DNA of 64,000 nt, taken from positions 22,523 through 86,522 of the forward strand of contig NZ_VZII01000031.1 in assembly GCF_009391885.1 (NCBI RefSeq), given 5' to 3'. The position numbers and the translations under genes are program-made. How positions within the stretch are numbered: position 1 is the stretch's first letter; each line of letters begins with the position of its first letter. The notes beneath the pieces are model-generated. The model saw only the letters and a program-made list of their open reading frames with translations, had not been told where the DNA came from and did no database searches. Origin of the DNA: Pseudomonas sp. MN1F (GTDB taxonomy: Bacteria; Pseudomonadota; Gammaproteobacteria; Pseudomonadales; Pseudomonadaceae). Shown one piece after another: positions 16,991-24,684 of the stretch.

Positions 16991-17009
16991 GGGGCCGCCA
17001 TGCGGCCCC
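16991..17009 (-). terminator. Terminator hairpin between fpr and mscL
   Basis: GGGGCCGC-CAT-GCGGCCCC is a perfect 8-bp stem between two convergent genes. On the minus strand it is followed by TTTGC, so it fits best as the mscL terminator, with possible action on fpr also. Confidence 0.6.
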
Positions 17010-17016
17010 CGCTATT

Positions 17017-17436
17017 TCAAGGCAAGCGATTCTGATTCTGCGCCTTGAGCAGGTCGCGAATCTCGGTCAGCAAGGTTTCCTGCGGCGTCGGTACCGGCGG
17101 TGCGGACGGCGCTGCGGCTTCTTCACGCTTGAGCTGGTTGATCGCTTTCACGCCCATGAAGATGGCGAAGGCAACGATGATGAAGTCGATCACGGTCTGG
17201 ATGAACTTGCCATAGGCCAGGACCACGGCCGGTACATCACCTTCGGCAGCCTTCAGGGTGATTGCCAGGTCGCTGAAGTCGACGCCGCCGATCAGCAGCC
17301 CCAGTGGTGGCATCACCACGTCTCCGACGAACGAGGAGACGATCTTGCCAAAGGCCGCGCCGATGATGATACCGACCGCCATGTCGACGACATTACCTTT
17401 GACCGCGAAGGCCTTGAACTCACTGAGCATGCCCAT
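17017..17436 (-). CDS. mscL: Large-conductance mechanosensitive channel
   Basis: MscL is the homopentameric emergency valve that opens under hypo-osmotic stress. The 139-residue length is standard. Start MGMLSEFKAF, then TM1 with GNVVDMAVGIIIGAAFG, the periplasmic loop, TM2 with TVIDFIIVAFAIFMGVKAINQL, and the C-terminal helix ETLLTEIRDLLKAQ. I rejected a 20-residue upstream extension because MscL proteins begin at this Met. It stands alone. Confidence 0.97.
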   Translation of the reverse strand: MGMLSEFKAFAVKGNVVDMAVGIIIGAAFGKIVSSFVGDVVMPPLGLLIGGVDFSDLAITLKAAEGDVPAVVLAYGKFIQTVIDFIIVAFAIFMGVKAINQLKREEAAAPSAPPVPTPQETLLTEIRDLLKAQNQNRLP

Positions 17437-17612
17437 GTTTGATTCCTTGTAACAAATGGTGAGGTTAACGCAGTGTAAGCCACTTGAACGCTTCATGCGT
17501 TGGCATCAGGGGTACTGACTGCGGTTAGAACGAATAGTTTTGTCGCATCTCGACCGGTTCGAGACACGTCGGCCTCGGCTATCATGGCGGTTTTTTCCAG
17601 GAGACCCTGCCC

Positions 17613-18980
17613 ATGGCCAAGGCCAAGCGCTTGTATGGCTGCACCGAGTGCGGCGCGACCTTCCCCAAATGGGCCGGCCAGTGTGCCGACTGCGGGGCCT
17701 GGAACACCCTGGTCGAAACCATGATCGAGAGCGGCGGTGCGGCGGCCCCCAGCGGACGCGCCGGCTGGACCGGGCAGCAGGCGCAGATCAAGACCCTGGC
17801 CGAAGTCAGCGTCGAAGAGATCCCGCGCTTCACCACCAGCAGCACCGAACTCGACCGCGTGCTCGGCGGTGGCCTGGTCGATGGTTCGGTGGTGCTGATC
17901 GGCGGTGACCCGGGGATCGGCAAGTCGACCATCCTGCTGCAAACCCTGTGCAACATCGCCACAGCAATGCCCGCGTTGTACGTCACCGGTGAAGAGTCGC
18001 AGCAACAGGTGGCCATGCGCTCGCGGCGCCTGGGCCTGCCTCAGGAGCAGCTCAAGGTGATGACCGAGACCTGCATCGAAACCATCATCGCCACCGCGCG
18101 GGTGGAAAAGCCCCGGGTCATGGTGATCGACTCGATCCAGACCATCTTTACCGAGCAGTTGCAGTCCGCCCCCGGCGGCGTGGCCCAGGTCCGCGAGAGC
18201 ACGGCGTTGCTGGTGCGTTATGCCAAGCAGAGCGGCACGGCAATCTTCCTGGTCGGCCACGTCACCAAGGAAGGCTCGCTGGCCGGGCCGCGCGTGCTGG
18301 AACACATGGTCGATACCGTGCTGTATTTCGAGGGCGAGTCCGACGGCCGCCTGCGCCTGTTGCGGGCTGTGAAGAACCGCTTTGGCGCGGTCAACGAACT
18401 GGGTGTGTTCGGCATGACCGACCGTGGCTTGAAAGAGGTGTCCAACCCGTCGGCAATCTTCCTCAACCGTACCCAGGAAGAAGTGCCCGGTAGCGTGGTC
18501 ATGGCCACCTGGGAAGGTACCCGGCCGATGCTGGTCGAGGTGCAGGCGCTGGTCGATGACAGCCACCTGGCCAACCCGCGGCGGGTCACCTTGGGCCTGG
18601 ACCAGAACCGCCTGGCCATGCTGCTGGCGGTATTGCACCGGCATGGTGGCATTCCCACCCACGACCAGGACGTGTTCCTCAACGTGGTCGGTGGGGTGAA
18701 GGTGCTGGAAACGGCCTCGGACCTGGCGTTGCTGGCAGCGGTGATGTCCAGCCTGCGCAACCGGCCGTTGGCCCATGGGCTGCTGGTGTTTGGCGAGATC
18801 GGCTTGTCTGGCGAGGTGCGGCCTGTGCCCAGTGGCCAGGAGCGCCTGAAAGAAGCGGCCAAGCATGGCTTCAAGCGTGCCATCGTGCCCAAGGGCAATG
18901 CGCCGAAGGAGCCGCCGGCGGGGTTGCAGGTGATTGCCGTGACCCGCCTGGAGCAGGCGCTGGATGCGTTGTTCGAATAA
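17613..18980 (+). CDS. radA: DNA repair protein RadA
   Basis: RadA (Sms) is a RecA-like branch-migration helicase for homologous recombination. The 455-residue protein has an N-terminal C4 zinc finger (CTEC...CADC, about residues 10-30), a RecA-like ATPase core with Walker A GGDPGIGKST, the RadA-specific KNRFG motif (KNRFGAVNELGVF), and a C-terminal Lon-protease-like domain. Length and all motifs are normal. It is followed by a hairpin shared with the convergent permease gene. Confidence 0.98.
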   Translation: MAKAKRLYGCTECGATFPKWAGQCADCGAWNTLVETMIESGGAAAPSGRAGWTGQQAQIKTLAEVSVEEIPRFTTSSTELDRVLGGGLVDGSVVLIGGDPGIGKSTILLQTLCNIATAMPALYVTGEESQQQVAMRSRRLGLPQEQLKVMTETCIETIIATARVEKPRVMVIDSIQTIFTEQLQSAPGGVAQVRESTALLVRYAKQSGTAIFLVGHVTKEGSLAGPRVLEHMVDTVLYFEGESDGRLRLLRAVKNRFGAVNELGVFGMTDRGLKEVSNPSAIFLNRTQEEVPGSVVMATWEGTRPMLVEVQALVDDSHLANPRRVTLGLDQNRLAMLLAVLHRHGGIPTHDQDVFLNVVGGVKVLETASDLALLAAVMSSLRNRPLAHGLLVFGEIGLSGEVRPVPSGQERLKEAAKHGFKRAIVPKGNAPKEPPAGLQVIAVTRLEQALDALFE

Positions 18981-18987
18981 ATGAAAA

Positions 18988-19020
18988 AGGGGGAGCCGAT
19001 GATGCGCATCGGCTCCCCCT
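18988..19020 (-). terminator. Rho-independent terminator, radA / NCS2 permease
   Basis: A perfect 14-bp stem (18988-19001 with 19007-19020; AGGGGGAGCCGATG and its complement) has a 5-nt loop and, on the minus strand, is followed by TTTTTCATTT. It terminates the minus-strand permease and may also stop radA transcripts. Confidence 0.85.
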
Positions 19021-19041
19021 ACCTCACCGCTCAGTCAGCGA

Positions 19042-20559
19042 TCAATGTTCGGCAACCGCACTGCGCCTGGGCGCCTGGTTGCCGTGCTCGTCAAGCTCCA
19101 TCACTGGCACTTCGTTGCCATCGGCATCAAACAGCTTGCCATCCTTGAAGTAGTCGCCATCACGCAGGCACGAGATGTCCGAGTACTGGATGGTGCGCTC
19201 GTAGGCCGCAGCGAATACCGACTGGTTCTCCGAGTTGCCCGTCTTGAAGTGGTTGAACAGCAGGTTCAGCAGGATGGCCATGATTGCCGCCGAGCTGATA
19301 CCCGAGTGGAAGATGGTCTCGAACCAGTTCGGGAAGTTGTGGTAGAAGGTCGGCGCGGCGATCGGGATCATGCCGAAGCCCAGCGAGGCAGCGACGATGA
19401 TCAAGTTGACGTTGTTCTTGTAGTTGACCTTCGACAGGGTGCGGATGCCGCTGGCGGCCACGGTGCCGAACAGCACGATGCCCGCGCCACCCAGTACCGG
19501 AGTCGGTACGGCGGCAATCACCCGGCCCATCACCGGCAGCAGGCCAAGCACCACCAGGATCACGCCACCGGTGGCCACCACGTAGCGGCTCTTGACCCCG
19601 GTCACGGCCACCAGGCCGACGTTCTGGGCAAAGGCGCTCTGGGTGAATGAACCGAAGATCGGCGCCAGGATGCTCGATGCCATGTCGGCACGCAGGCCGT
19701 TGCCCAGGCGCTTGGAGTCGACCTTGGTGTCGATGATTTCGCCCACGGCGAGGATGTCGGCCGAGGTTTCCACCAAGGTCACCATGATCACGATGCACAT
19801 CGACAGGATCGCGGCGATGTGGAATTCCGGCATGCCGAAATGGAACGGGGTGGGGAAGGCGAACATCGGGCCCTGGCTGACCTTGCTGAAATCGGTCATG
19901 CCCAGCGCCCAGGCGATCAGCGTGCCGACCACCATGGCCATCAGGATCGACAGCCGCGAGATGGTTGCGCTGCCCAGCTTGCTCAGCACCAGCACGATAG
20001 CGAAGGTCAGGCCGGCCAGGCCGATGTTGGCCACGCTGCCGAACTCCGGTGAGGCGCTATTGCCGCCCATCACCCAGCGCGCGGCAACCGGCATCAGGGT
20101 CAGGCCGATGGTGGTGATGACGATACCGGTCACCAGCGGCGGGAAGAACTTGGTAATGCGCGAGAACACCGGGGTGATCAGGAAACCGATCACCGAAGCT
20201 GCCATGACCGCGCCGAGCACGCCCGGCAGGCCACCACCGCCCTCGCTGCTGAGGATGGCGCCCATGGTCGCCACGCCAGCGAACGACACGCCCTGCACCA
20301 GCGGCAACTGGCAACCGAAGAATGGGATGCCCAGCGTTTGCAGCAAGGTCGCCAGGCCCCCGGCAAACAGCGAAGCGGCGATCAACATGCCGATCTCGGC
20401 ACCGTTGAGGCCGGCTGCCTGACCCAGGATCAGGGGTACCGCGACGATCCCGCCATACATGGTCAGCACATGCTGCAGACCATAGGCCAGGTTGGCACCC
20501 AACCCGAGGTTTTCGTCCTCGGGGCGCTGGGCGGGAGACGTGCTAGGGGACGTAGTCAT
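19042..20559 (-). CDS. NCS2 nucleobase permease, uracil/xanthine branch
   Basis: This 505-residue symporter of the NCS2/NAT family has about 14 membrane segments. The core carries LPLVQGVSFAGVATM, the VETSADILAVGEI segment with the substrate-contact Glu, and QSAFAQNVGLVAVTGVKSR, matching the NAT signature region with its AQNxG. The sequence leans to xanthine/uric-acid transporters but uracil cannot be excluded. The C-terminal tail (about 450-505) is long, hydrophilic and contains RDGDYFKDGKLFDADGNEVP. A near-perfect GntR-type operator lies about 70 bp upstream, suggesting single-gene control. Confidence 0.9.
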   Translation of the reverse strand: MTTSPSTSPAQRPEDENLGLGANLAYGLQHVLTMYGGIVAVPLILGQAAGLNGAEIGMLIAASLFAGGLATLLQTLGIPFFGCQLPLVQGVSFAGVATMGAILSSEGGGGLPGVLGAVMAASVIGFLITPVFSRITKFFPPLVTGIVITTIGLTLMPVAARWVMGGNSASPEFGSVANIGLAGLTFAIVLVLSKLGSATISRLSILMAMVVGTLIAWALGMTDFSKVSQGPMFAFPTPFHFGMPEFHIAAILSMCIVIMVTLVETSADILAVGEIIDTKVDSKRLGNGLRADMASSILAPIFGSFTQSAFAQNVGLVAVTGVKSRYVVATGGVILVVLGLLPVMGRVIAAVPTPVLGGAGIVLFGTVAASGIRTLSKVNYKNNVNLIIVAASLGFGMIPIAAPTFYHNFPNWFETIFHSGISSAAIMAILLNLLFNHFKTGNSENQSVFAAAYERTIQYSDISCLRDGDYFKDGKLFDADGNEVPVMELDEHGNQAPRRSAVAEH

Positions 20560-20626
20560 GGAGCAGGCTCTCTGTTTATTGTTGTGGCGCTACTGTAGAC
20601 ACTTCCTACAAATCATTGCTACATAA

Positions 20627-20638
20627 ATTGTATACAAT
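20627..20638. promoter_or_regulatory. Palindromic operator upstream of the NCS2 permease
   Basis: ATTGTATACAAT is a perfect 12-bp palindrome 68 bp upstream of the permease start. The T-G-T-N-A-C-A layout is typical of FadR-subfamily GntR regulators. It lies in an AT-rich stretch suited to a promoter. The rest of the 260-bp gap to the PilZ gene holds no gene that I can support. Confidence 0.5.
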
Positions 20639-20819
20639 ATTTTGATTGGAGCGCGAACAGCTGGCCTTGCAATGTGTGCAGAACCTCAATGCAGAAGGCG
20701 TACCAAGTTATTCAATGCGGTGCTAGAGGGGTGTGTACAAAGCACTGCTACCCAGGCAGAAAGCTGTCTGGGTAGACAAGAAACAGAAGGTGGGAAGGCT
20801 GTTAGCCAGCTAACAGATT

Positions 20820-21185
20820 CTATTCTTCGATGAGTTCGCGCAGCTCGCGCATCATTTCGGTGCCATCGGCCAGGTTCAATTCCACAAGACGGTGCAAATG
20901 GGACATTGAGTCGACGTCGATGTACAGGCAGATGAAGCCCAGGCGGGTGGGCTCCTCATGGCGCAGTTCCACCTGCATTTGTACCCGCACCTCGGGGTTC
21001 AGGTGGATGACCGCATCGAAGTCCTGGGTCAGGTCGGCGTCCCAGGGTTCGGGGCATTTGACCAGCATGCCCTTGAGCGACACATCCAACAGTTTTACCG
21101 GCCAGCGGCGGTCGCCCTGGCGCAGTTCGGTGGGGGCATCGAAATCGATGCGCTGGAAGCGGCGGCGTTCGTCGTGATCGCTCAT
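20820..21185 (-). CDS. Small PilZ-domain protein (c-di-GMP binding)
   Basis: This is a 121-residue single-domain PilZ protein. Both c-di-GMP motifs are intact: RxxxR as Arg8-Arg12 in RRRFQR, and DxSxxG as DVSLKG (34-39). The remaining strands LRHEEPTRLGFICLYIDVDS and a C-terminal helix complete the fold. The chosen ATG follows CGAGGACC; an ATG seven codons upstream is less well placed. It probably relays c-di-GMP to motility or surface functions; the partner is unknown. It is divergent from cstA. Confidence 0.92.
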   Translation of the reverse strand: MSDHDERRRFQRIDFDAPTELRQGDRRWPVKLLDVSLKGMLVKCPEPWDADLTQDFDAVIHLNPEVRVQMQVELRHEEPTRLGFICLYIDVDSMSHLHRLVELNLADGTEMMRELRELIEE

Positions 21186-21350
21186 GGGCAGGTCCTCGGG
21201 TGACATCCTGACTATAGTTAGTTGGATATGTGCATCAGGTACCGCAATCTGGCCGCAGAGGCTCTAGACCAAAGCAAGTGTGGCAATGCGCGATGACACG
21301 CCCTAGACTCGATGGGCGGTCTTTTCCAATCCACCAGCTGGAAGCAAACC

Positions 21351-23417
21351 ATGAACAACAATAATAGCCTGCTACGCCACATTCCGTGGCTGGCGCTGGC
21401 AGTCATAGGAGCCTGCGCGCTGGGTGTGGTTGCCCTGCGTCGCGGCGAGGCGATCAATGCCTTGTGGATCGTGGTCGCCGCGGTGGCCATCTACCTGGTC
21501 GCCTACCGTTACTACAGCCTGTTCATCGCCACCAAGGTGATGCAACTCGACCCTCGCCGAGCCACCCCGGCGGTGCTCAACAACGACGGTCTGGACTACG
21601 TTCCGACCAACAAGCACATTCTTTTCGGTCACCACTTCGCCGCCATCGCTGGCGCCGGCCCCCTGGTCGGCCCGGTGCTCGCCGCGCAGATGGGCTACCT
21701 GCCCGGCACGCTGTGGCTGATCGCCGGCGTGGTGCTGGCCGGTGCGGTGCAGGACTTCATGGTCCTGTTCCTCTCCACCCGCCGCAACGGCCGCTCGCTG
21801 GGCGACATGGTGCGTGAGGAGATGGGCCGCATCCCGGGGACCATCGCCCTGTTCGGCTGCTTCCTGATCATGATCATCATCCTCGCGGTGCTGGCGCTGA
21901 TCGTGGTCAAGGCCCTGGCCGAGAGCCCATGGGGCATGTTCACGGTGATGGCGACCATCCCGATCGCGATGTTCATGGGCGTCTACATGCGTTACATCCG
22001 CCCGGGCCGCATCGGCGAGATCTCGGTGGTCGGTGTGGTACTGCTGCTGGCGTCGATCTGGCTGGGTGGCCAGATTGCAGCCGATCCGGTCTGGGGCCCG
22101 GCGTTCACCTTCACGGGCGTGCAGATCACCTGGATGCTGGTCGGCTACGGCTTCGTTGCCGCTGTGTTGCCGGTATGGCTGGTACTGGCACCGCGTGACT
22201 ACCTGTCGACCTTCCTCAAGATCGGTACCATCATCGCCCTGGCCATCGGCATCCTGGTGACCATGCCCGAGCTGAAAATGCCGGCGCTGACCCAGTTCAC
22301 CGACGGCACCGGCCCGGTGTGGAAGGGCACTCTGTTCCCGTTCCTGTTCATCACCATCGCCTGCGGCGCGGTGTCTGGCTTCCATGCGCTGATCTCCTCG
22401 GGGACCACGCCGAAGCTGCTGGACAACGAAGCCAACGCCCGTTACATCGGCTACGGCGGCATGCTGATGGAATCGTTCGTCGCCATCATGGCCATGGTTG
22501 CCGCCTCGGTGATCGAGCCGGGCGTGTACTTCGCCATGAACAGCCCGGCCGCGGTGGTTGGCGCCGACGTGGCTTCGGTGGCGCAAACGGTCAGCAGCTG
22601 GGGCTTCATGATTACCCCTGAGCAGCTCGAAGCGGTGGCCCGAGACATCGGCGAGCACACGGTTCTCGCCCGTGCCGGTGGCGCACCGACCCTGGCGGTG
22701 GGTATCGCGCAGATCCTGCACCAGGTGCTGCCGGGTGAAAACACCATGGCCTTCTGGTACCACTTCGCGATCCTGTTCGAGGCGCTGTTCATCCTCACCG
22801 CAGTGGATGCCGGTACCCGTGCCGGTCGCTTCATGCTGCAAGACCTGCTGGGCAGCTTCGTGCCGGCCCTCAAGCGTACCGAGTCGTGGACTGCCAACCT
22901 GATCGGCACCGCCGGTTGCGTGGCGCTGTGGGGCTACCTGCTGTACCAGGGCGTGATCGACCCGCTGGGCGGCATCAACACCCTGTGGCCGCTGTTCGGT
23001 ATCTCCAACCAGATGCTGGCCGGTATCGCCCTGATGCTCGGCACCGTGGTGCTGATCAAGATGAAGCGCGAGCGCTATATCTGGGTCACCCTGCTGCCGG
23101 CTGCCTGGCTGCTGATCTGCACCACCGCCGCAGGCCTGATCAAGCTGTTCGACCCGAACCCGGCTGTCGGCTTCCTGGCCCTGGCCAAGAAGTACAGCAC
23201 TGCGCTGGACGCAGGCCAGGTACTGGCCCCGGCCAAGAACATCGATCAGATGCAGCACGTGATCTTCAACGCCTACACCAACGCCGGCCTGACCATTCTG
23301 TTCCTGCTGGTGGTGTTCAGTGTGCTGTTCTTCGCGCTCAAGGTCGGCTACGCCGCCCTCGGCCGCAAAGAGCGCACCGACAAGGAAACCCCGTTCCAGG
23401 CCCTGCCTGACGCTTGA
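21351..23417 (+). CDS. cstA: CstA/BtsT-family carbon starvation protein (pyruvate/peptide transporter)
   Basis: This 688-residue inner-membrane protein has about 16-18 transmembrane segments. Family marks: NDGLDYVPTNKHILFGHHFAAIAGAGPLVGPVLAAQMGYLPG in the CstA core, SGTTPKLLDNE, and the C-terminal region with GISNQMLAGIAL. Close relatives in E. coli are CstA and the pyruvate symporter BtsT. It leads a three-gene operon with a YjiX/YbdD protein and a YjiA-type GTPase, the same order as yjiY-yjiX-yjiA, which supports a BtsT-like role. Confidence 0.95.
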   Translation: MNNNNSLLRHIPWLALAVIGACALGVVALRRGEAINALWIVVAAVAIYLVAYRYYSLFIATKVMQLDPRRATPAVLNNDGLDYVPTNKHILFGHHFAAIAGAGPLVGPVLAAQMGYLPGTLWLIAGVVLAGAVQDFMVLFLSTRRNGRSLGDMVREEMGRIPGTIALFGCFLIMIIILAVLALIVVKALAESPWGMFTVMATIPIAMFMGVYMRYIRPGRIGEISVVGVVLLLASIWLGGQIAADPVWGPAFTFTGVQITWMLVGYGFVAAVLPVWLVLAPRDYLSTFLKIGTIIALAIGILVTMPELKMPALTQFTDGTGPVWKGTLFPFLFITIACGAVSGFHALISSGTTPKLLDNEANARYIGYGGMLMESFVAIMAMVAASVIEPGVYFAMNSPAAVVGADVASVAQTVSSWGFMITPEQLEAVARDIGEHTVLARAGGAPTLAVGIAQILHQVLPGENTMAFWYHFAILFEALFILTAVDAGTRAGRFMLQDLLGSFVPALKRTESWTANLIGTAGCVALWGYLLYQGVIDPLGGINTLWPLFGISNQMLAGIALMLGTVVLIKMKRERYIWVTLLPAAWLLICTTAAGLIKLFDPNPAVGFLALAKKYSTALDAGQVLAPAKNIDQMQHVIFNAYTNAGLTILFLLVVFSVLFFALKVGYAALGRKERTDKETPFQALPDA

Positions 23418-23430
23418 GAGGACTGCAGTG

Positions 23431-23628
23431 ATGTTCAACGACCTGGGTCGACTGGGTAAGTACCTGGGGCAGGCAGCCCGCCTGATGGTCGGCATGCCCG
23501 ACTACGACAACTACGTCGAGCACATGCGCAACAAGCACCCGGACAAACCGGTGATGACGTACGAGGCGTTCTTCCGCGAACGCCAGGAAGCACGATACGG
23601 TGGCAAGTCCGGGCCCAAGTGCTGTTGA
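23431..23628 (+). CDS. YbdD/YjiX family protein (DUF466)
   Basis: This 65-residue protein always accompanies CstA/BtsT transporters. It matches the family throughout: MFNDLGRLGKYLGQAARLMVG, then MPDYDNYVEHMRNKHPDKPVMTYEAFFRERQEARYG, and the C-terminal Cys pair. The ATG follows GAGAGGA and lies 13 bp after cstA. Its molecular function is unknown; genetic work in other bacteria suggests it is needed for transport by its CstA-type partner. Confidence 0.93.
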   Translation: MFNDLGRLGKYLGQAARLMVGMPDYDNYVEHMRNKHPDKPVMTYEAFFRERQEARYGGKSGPKCC

Positions 23629-23649
23629 ACCTGCAACTTGCGTGAACCT

Positions 23650-23677
23650 GTGGGAGGCCGGGCAACCGGCCTCCCAC
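23650..23677 (+). terminator. Intra-operon hairpin with GCAA tetraloop between yjiX-like gene and yjiA-like gene
   Basis: GTGGGAGGCCGG-GCAA-CCGGCCTCCCAC is a perfect 12-bp stem capped by a GNRA tetraloop, 22 bp after the yjiX-like stop and 30 bp before the GTPase start. The downstream run AATCATTTTC is only weakly T-rich, so it may act as a partial terminator or an mRNA-stability element. Confidence 0.7.
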
Positions 23678-23706
23678 AATCATTTTCTGCTTCAGGAGAT
23701 TTCTGC

Positions 23707-24684
23707 GTGCAGACGCCCATTCCCGTTACTGTTCTCACCGGCTTTCTCGGTGCTGGCAAGACCACGCTGCTCAAGCACATGCTCAAGGCCGAACACGGCC
23801 TGAAGATCGCCGTGATCGAGAATGAGTTCAGCGAGGCCGGTATCGACAGCCAGTTGCTGGGCGACGAGCCGGTACAGGTCATGACCCTGGCCAACGGCTG
23901 TGTGTGCTGCAGCATCCACGGCGACCTGACCCGTGCCCTGTACCTGCTGCTCGAACGCCTGGATGCCGGCGAGATAGCCTTCGACCGCCTGGTGATCGAA
24001 TGCACCGGCCTGGCCGACCCGGCACCGGTGGCGCAGACCTTCTTCATCGAAGAAGAACTGCGCGATCGCTACATCCTCGACGGCATCATCACCTTGGTCG
24101 ATGCTGCCCACGCCGAGGTGCACCTGACCCAGACCATCGCCCAGGCCCAGGTCGGTTTTGCCGATCGCCTGCTGCTGAGCAAGACCGACCTGGTCGAACC
24201 GGCTGCACTGGAGGCCCTGCGTGAGCGCCTGGCACGGATCAATGGCCGGGCGGCGATCCGCGTGGTTGAACATGGCCGCATCGACCTGGCCGAGCTGCTC
24301 GATGTGCGCGGCTTCAACCTGAATCCGGACCTGGGCGCCAACCTCAAGCCGAGCCTGCGCCCGCTGCTCAAGCCGGCCACGCCGGACCGGATTTCCACCT
24401 TGGTGCTGCGCACCGAGACCGCCCTGGACATCGACCGCCTCAGCGATTTCATGAACGAACTGCTGGAGGAGCACGGCAAGCAGTTGCTGCGCTACAAGGG
24501 CGTGCTGAACATTGCCGGCGAGGACCGTCGCCTGGTGTTCCAGGGGGTGCTCAAGCTCTACGGCTTCGACTGGGATGCCGAATGGGCAGCCGACGAGAAC
24601 CGCGAGAGCGTGATGGTGTTCATCGCCGATGAACTGCCCGAAGCTAAGATTCGGGCTGGGTTCGAGGCGCTGGCTGCGGGCTGA
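23707..24684 (+). CDS. yjiA: CobW/YjiA-family metal-linked GTPase
   Basis: This 325-residue G3E GTPase starts at a GTG preceded by CAGGAGAT. It has the P-loop GFLGAGKTT (12-20), the metal-binding CxCC motif as Cys65-Val-Cys67-Cys68, the switch region IECTGLADPAPV, the SKTDLV base-recognition motif, and a CobW C-terminal domain (about 230-320). Such proteins bind zinc or other metals and act as metallochaperones or stress factors. Third in the cstA operon, as in E. coli. Confidence 0.92.
   Translation: MQTPIPVTVLTGFLGAGKTTLLKHMLKAEHGLKIAVIENEFSEAGIDSQLLGDEPVQVMTLANGCVCCSIHGDLTRALYLLLERLDAGEIAFDRLVIECTGLADPAPVAQTFFIEEELRDRYILDGIITLVDAAHAEVHLTQTIAQAQVGFADRLLLSKTDLVEPAALEALRERLARINGRAAIRVVEHGRIDLAELLDVRGFNLNPDLGANLKPSLRPLLKPATPDRISTLVLRTETALDIDRLSDFMNELLEEHGKQLLRYKGVLNIAGEDRRLVFQGVLKLYGFDWDAEWAADENRESVMVFIADELPEAKIRAGFEALAAG

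Noticed and set aside
20594..20610. TGTAG-N7-CTACA inverted repeat upstream of the permease
   Set aside because: Arms of 5 bp with a 7-bp spacer are expected by chance; the nearby 12-bp palindrome is a better operator.
20642..20833. 63-codon frame in the permease-PilZ gap
   Set aside because: No ribosome binding site, no family likeness, and it overlaps the end of the PilZ gene.
21372..23495. 707-codon minus-strand frame opposite cstA
   Set aside because: Antisense of a certain transporter gene; composition typical of shadow frames.
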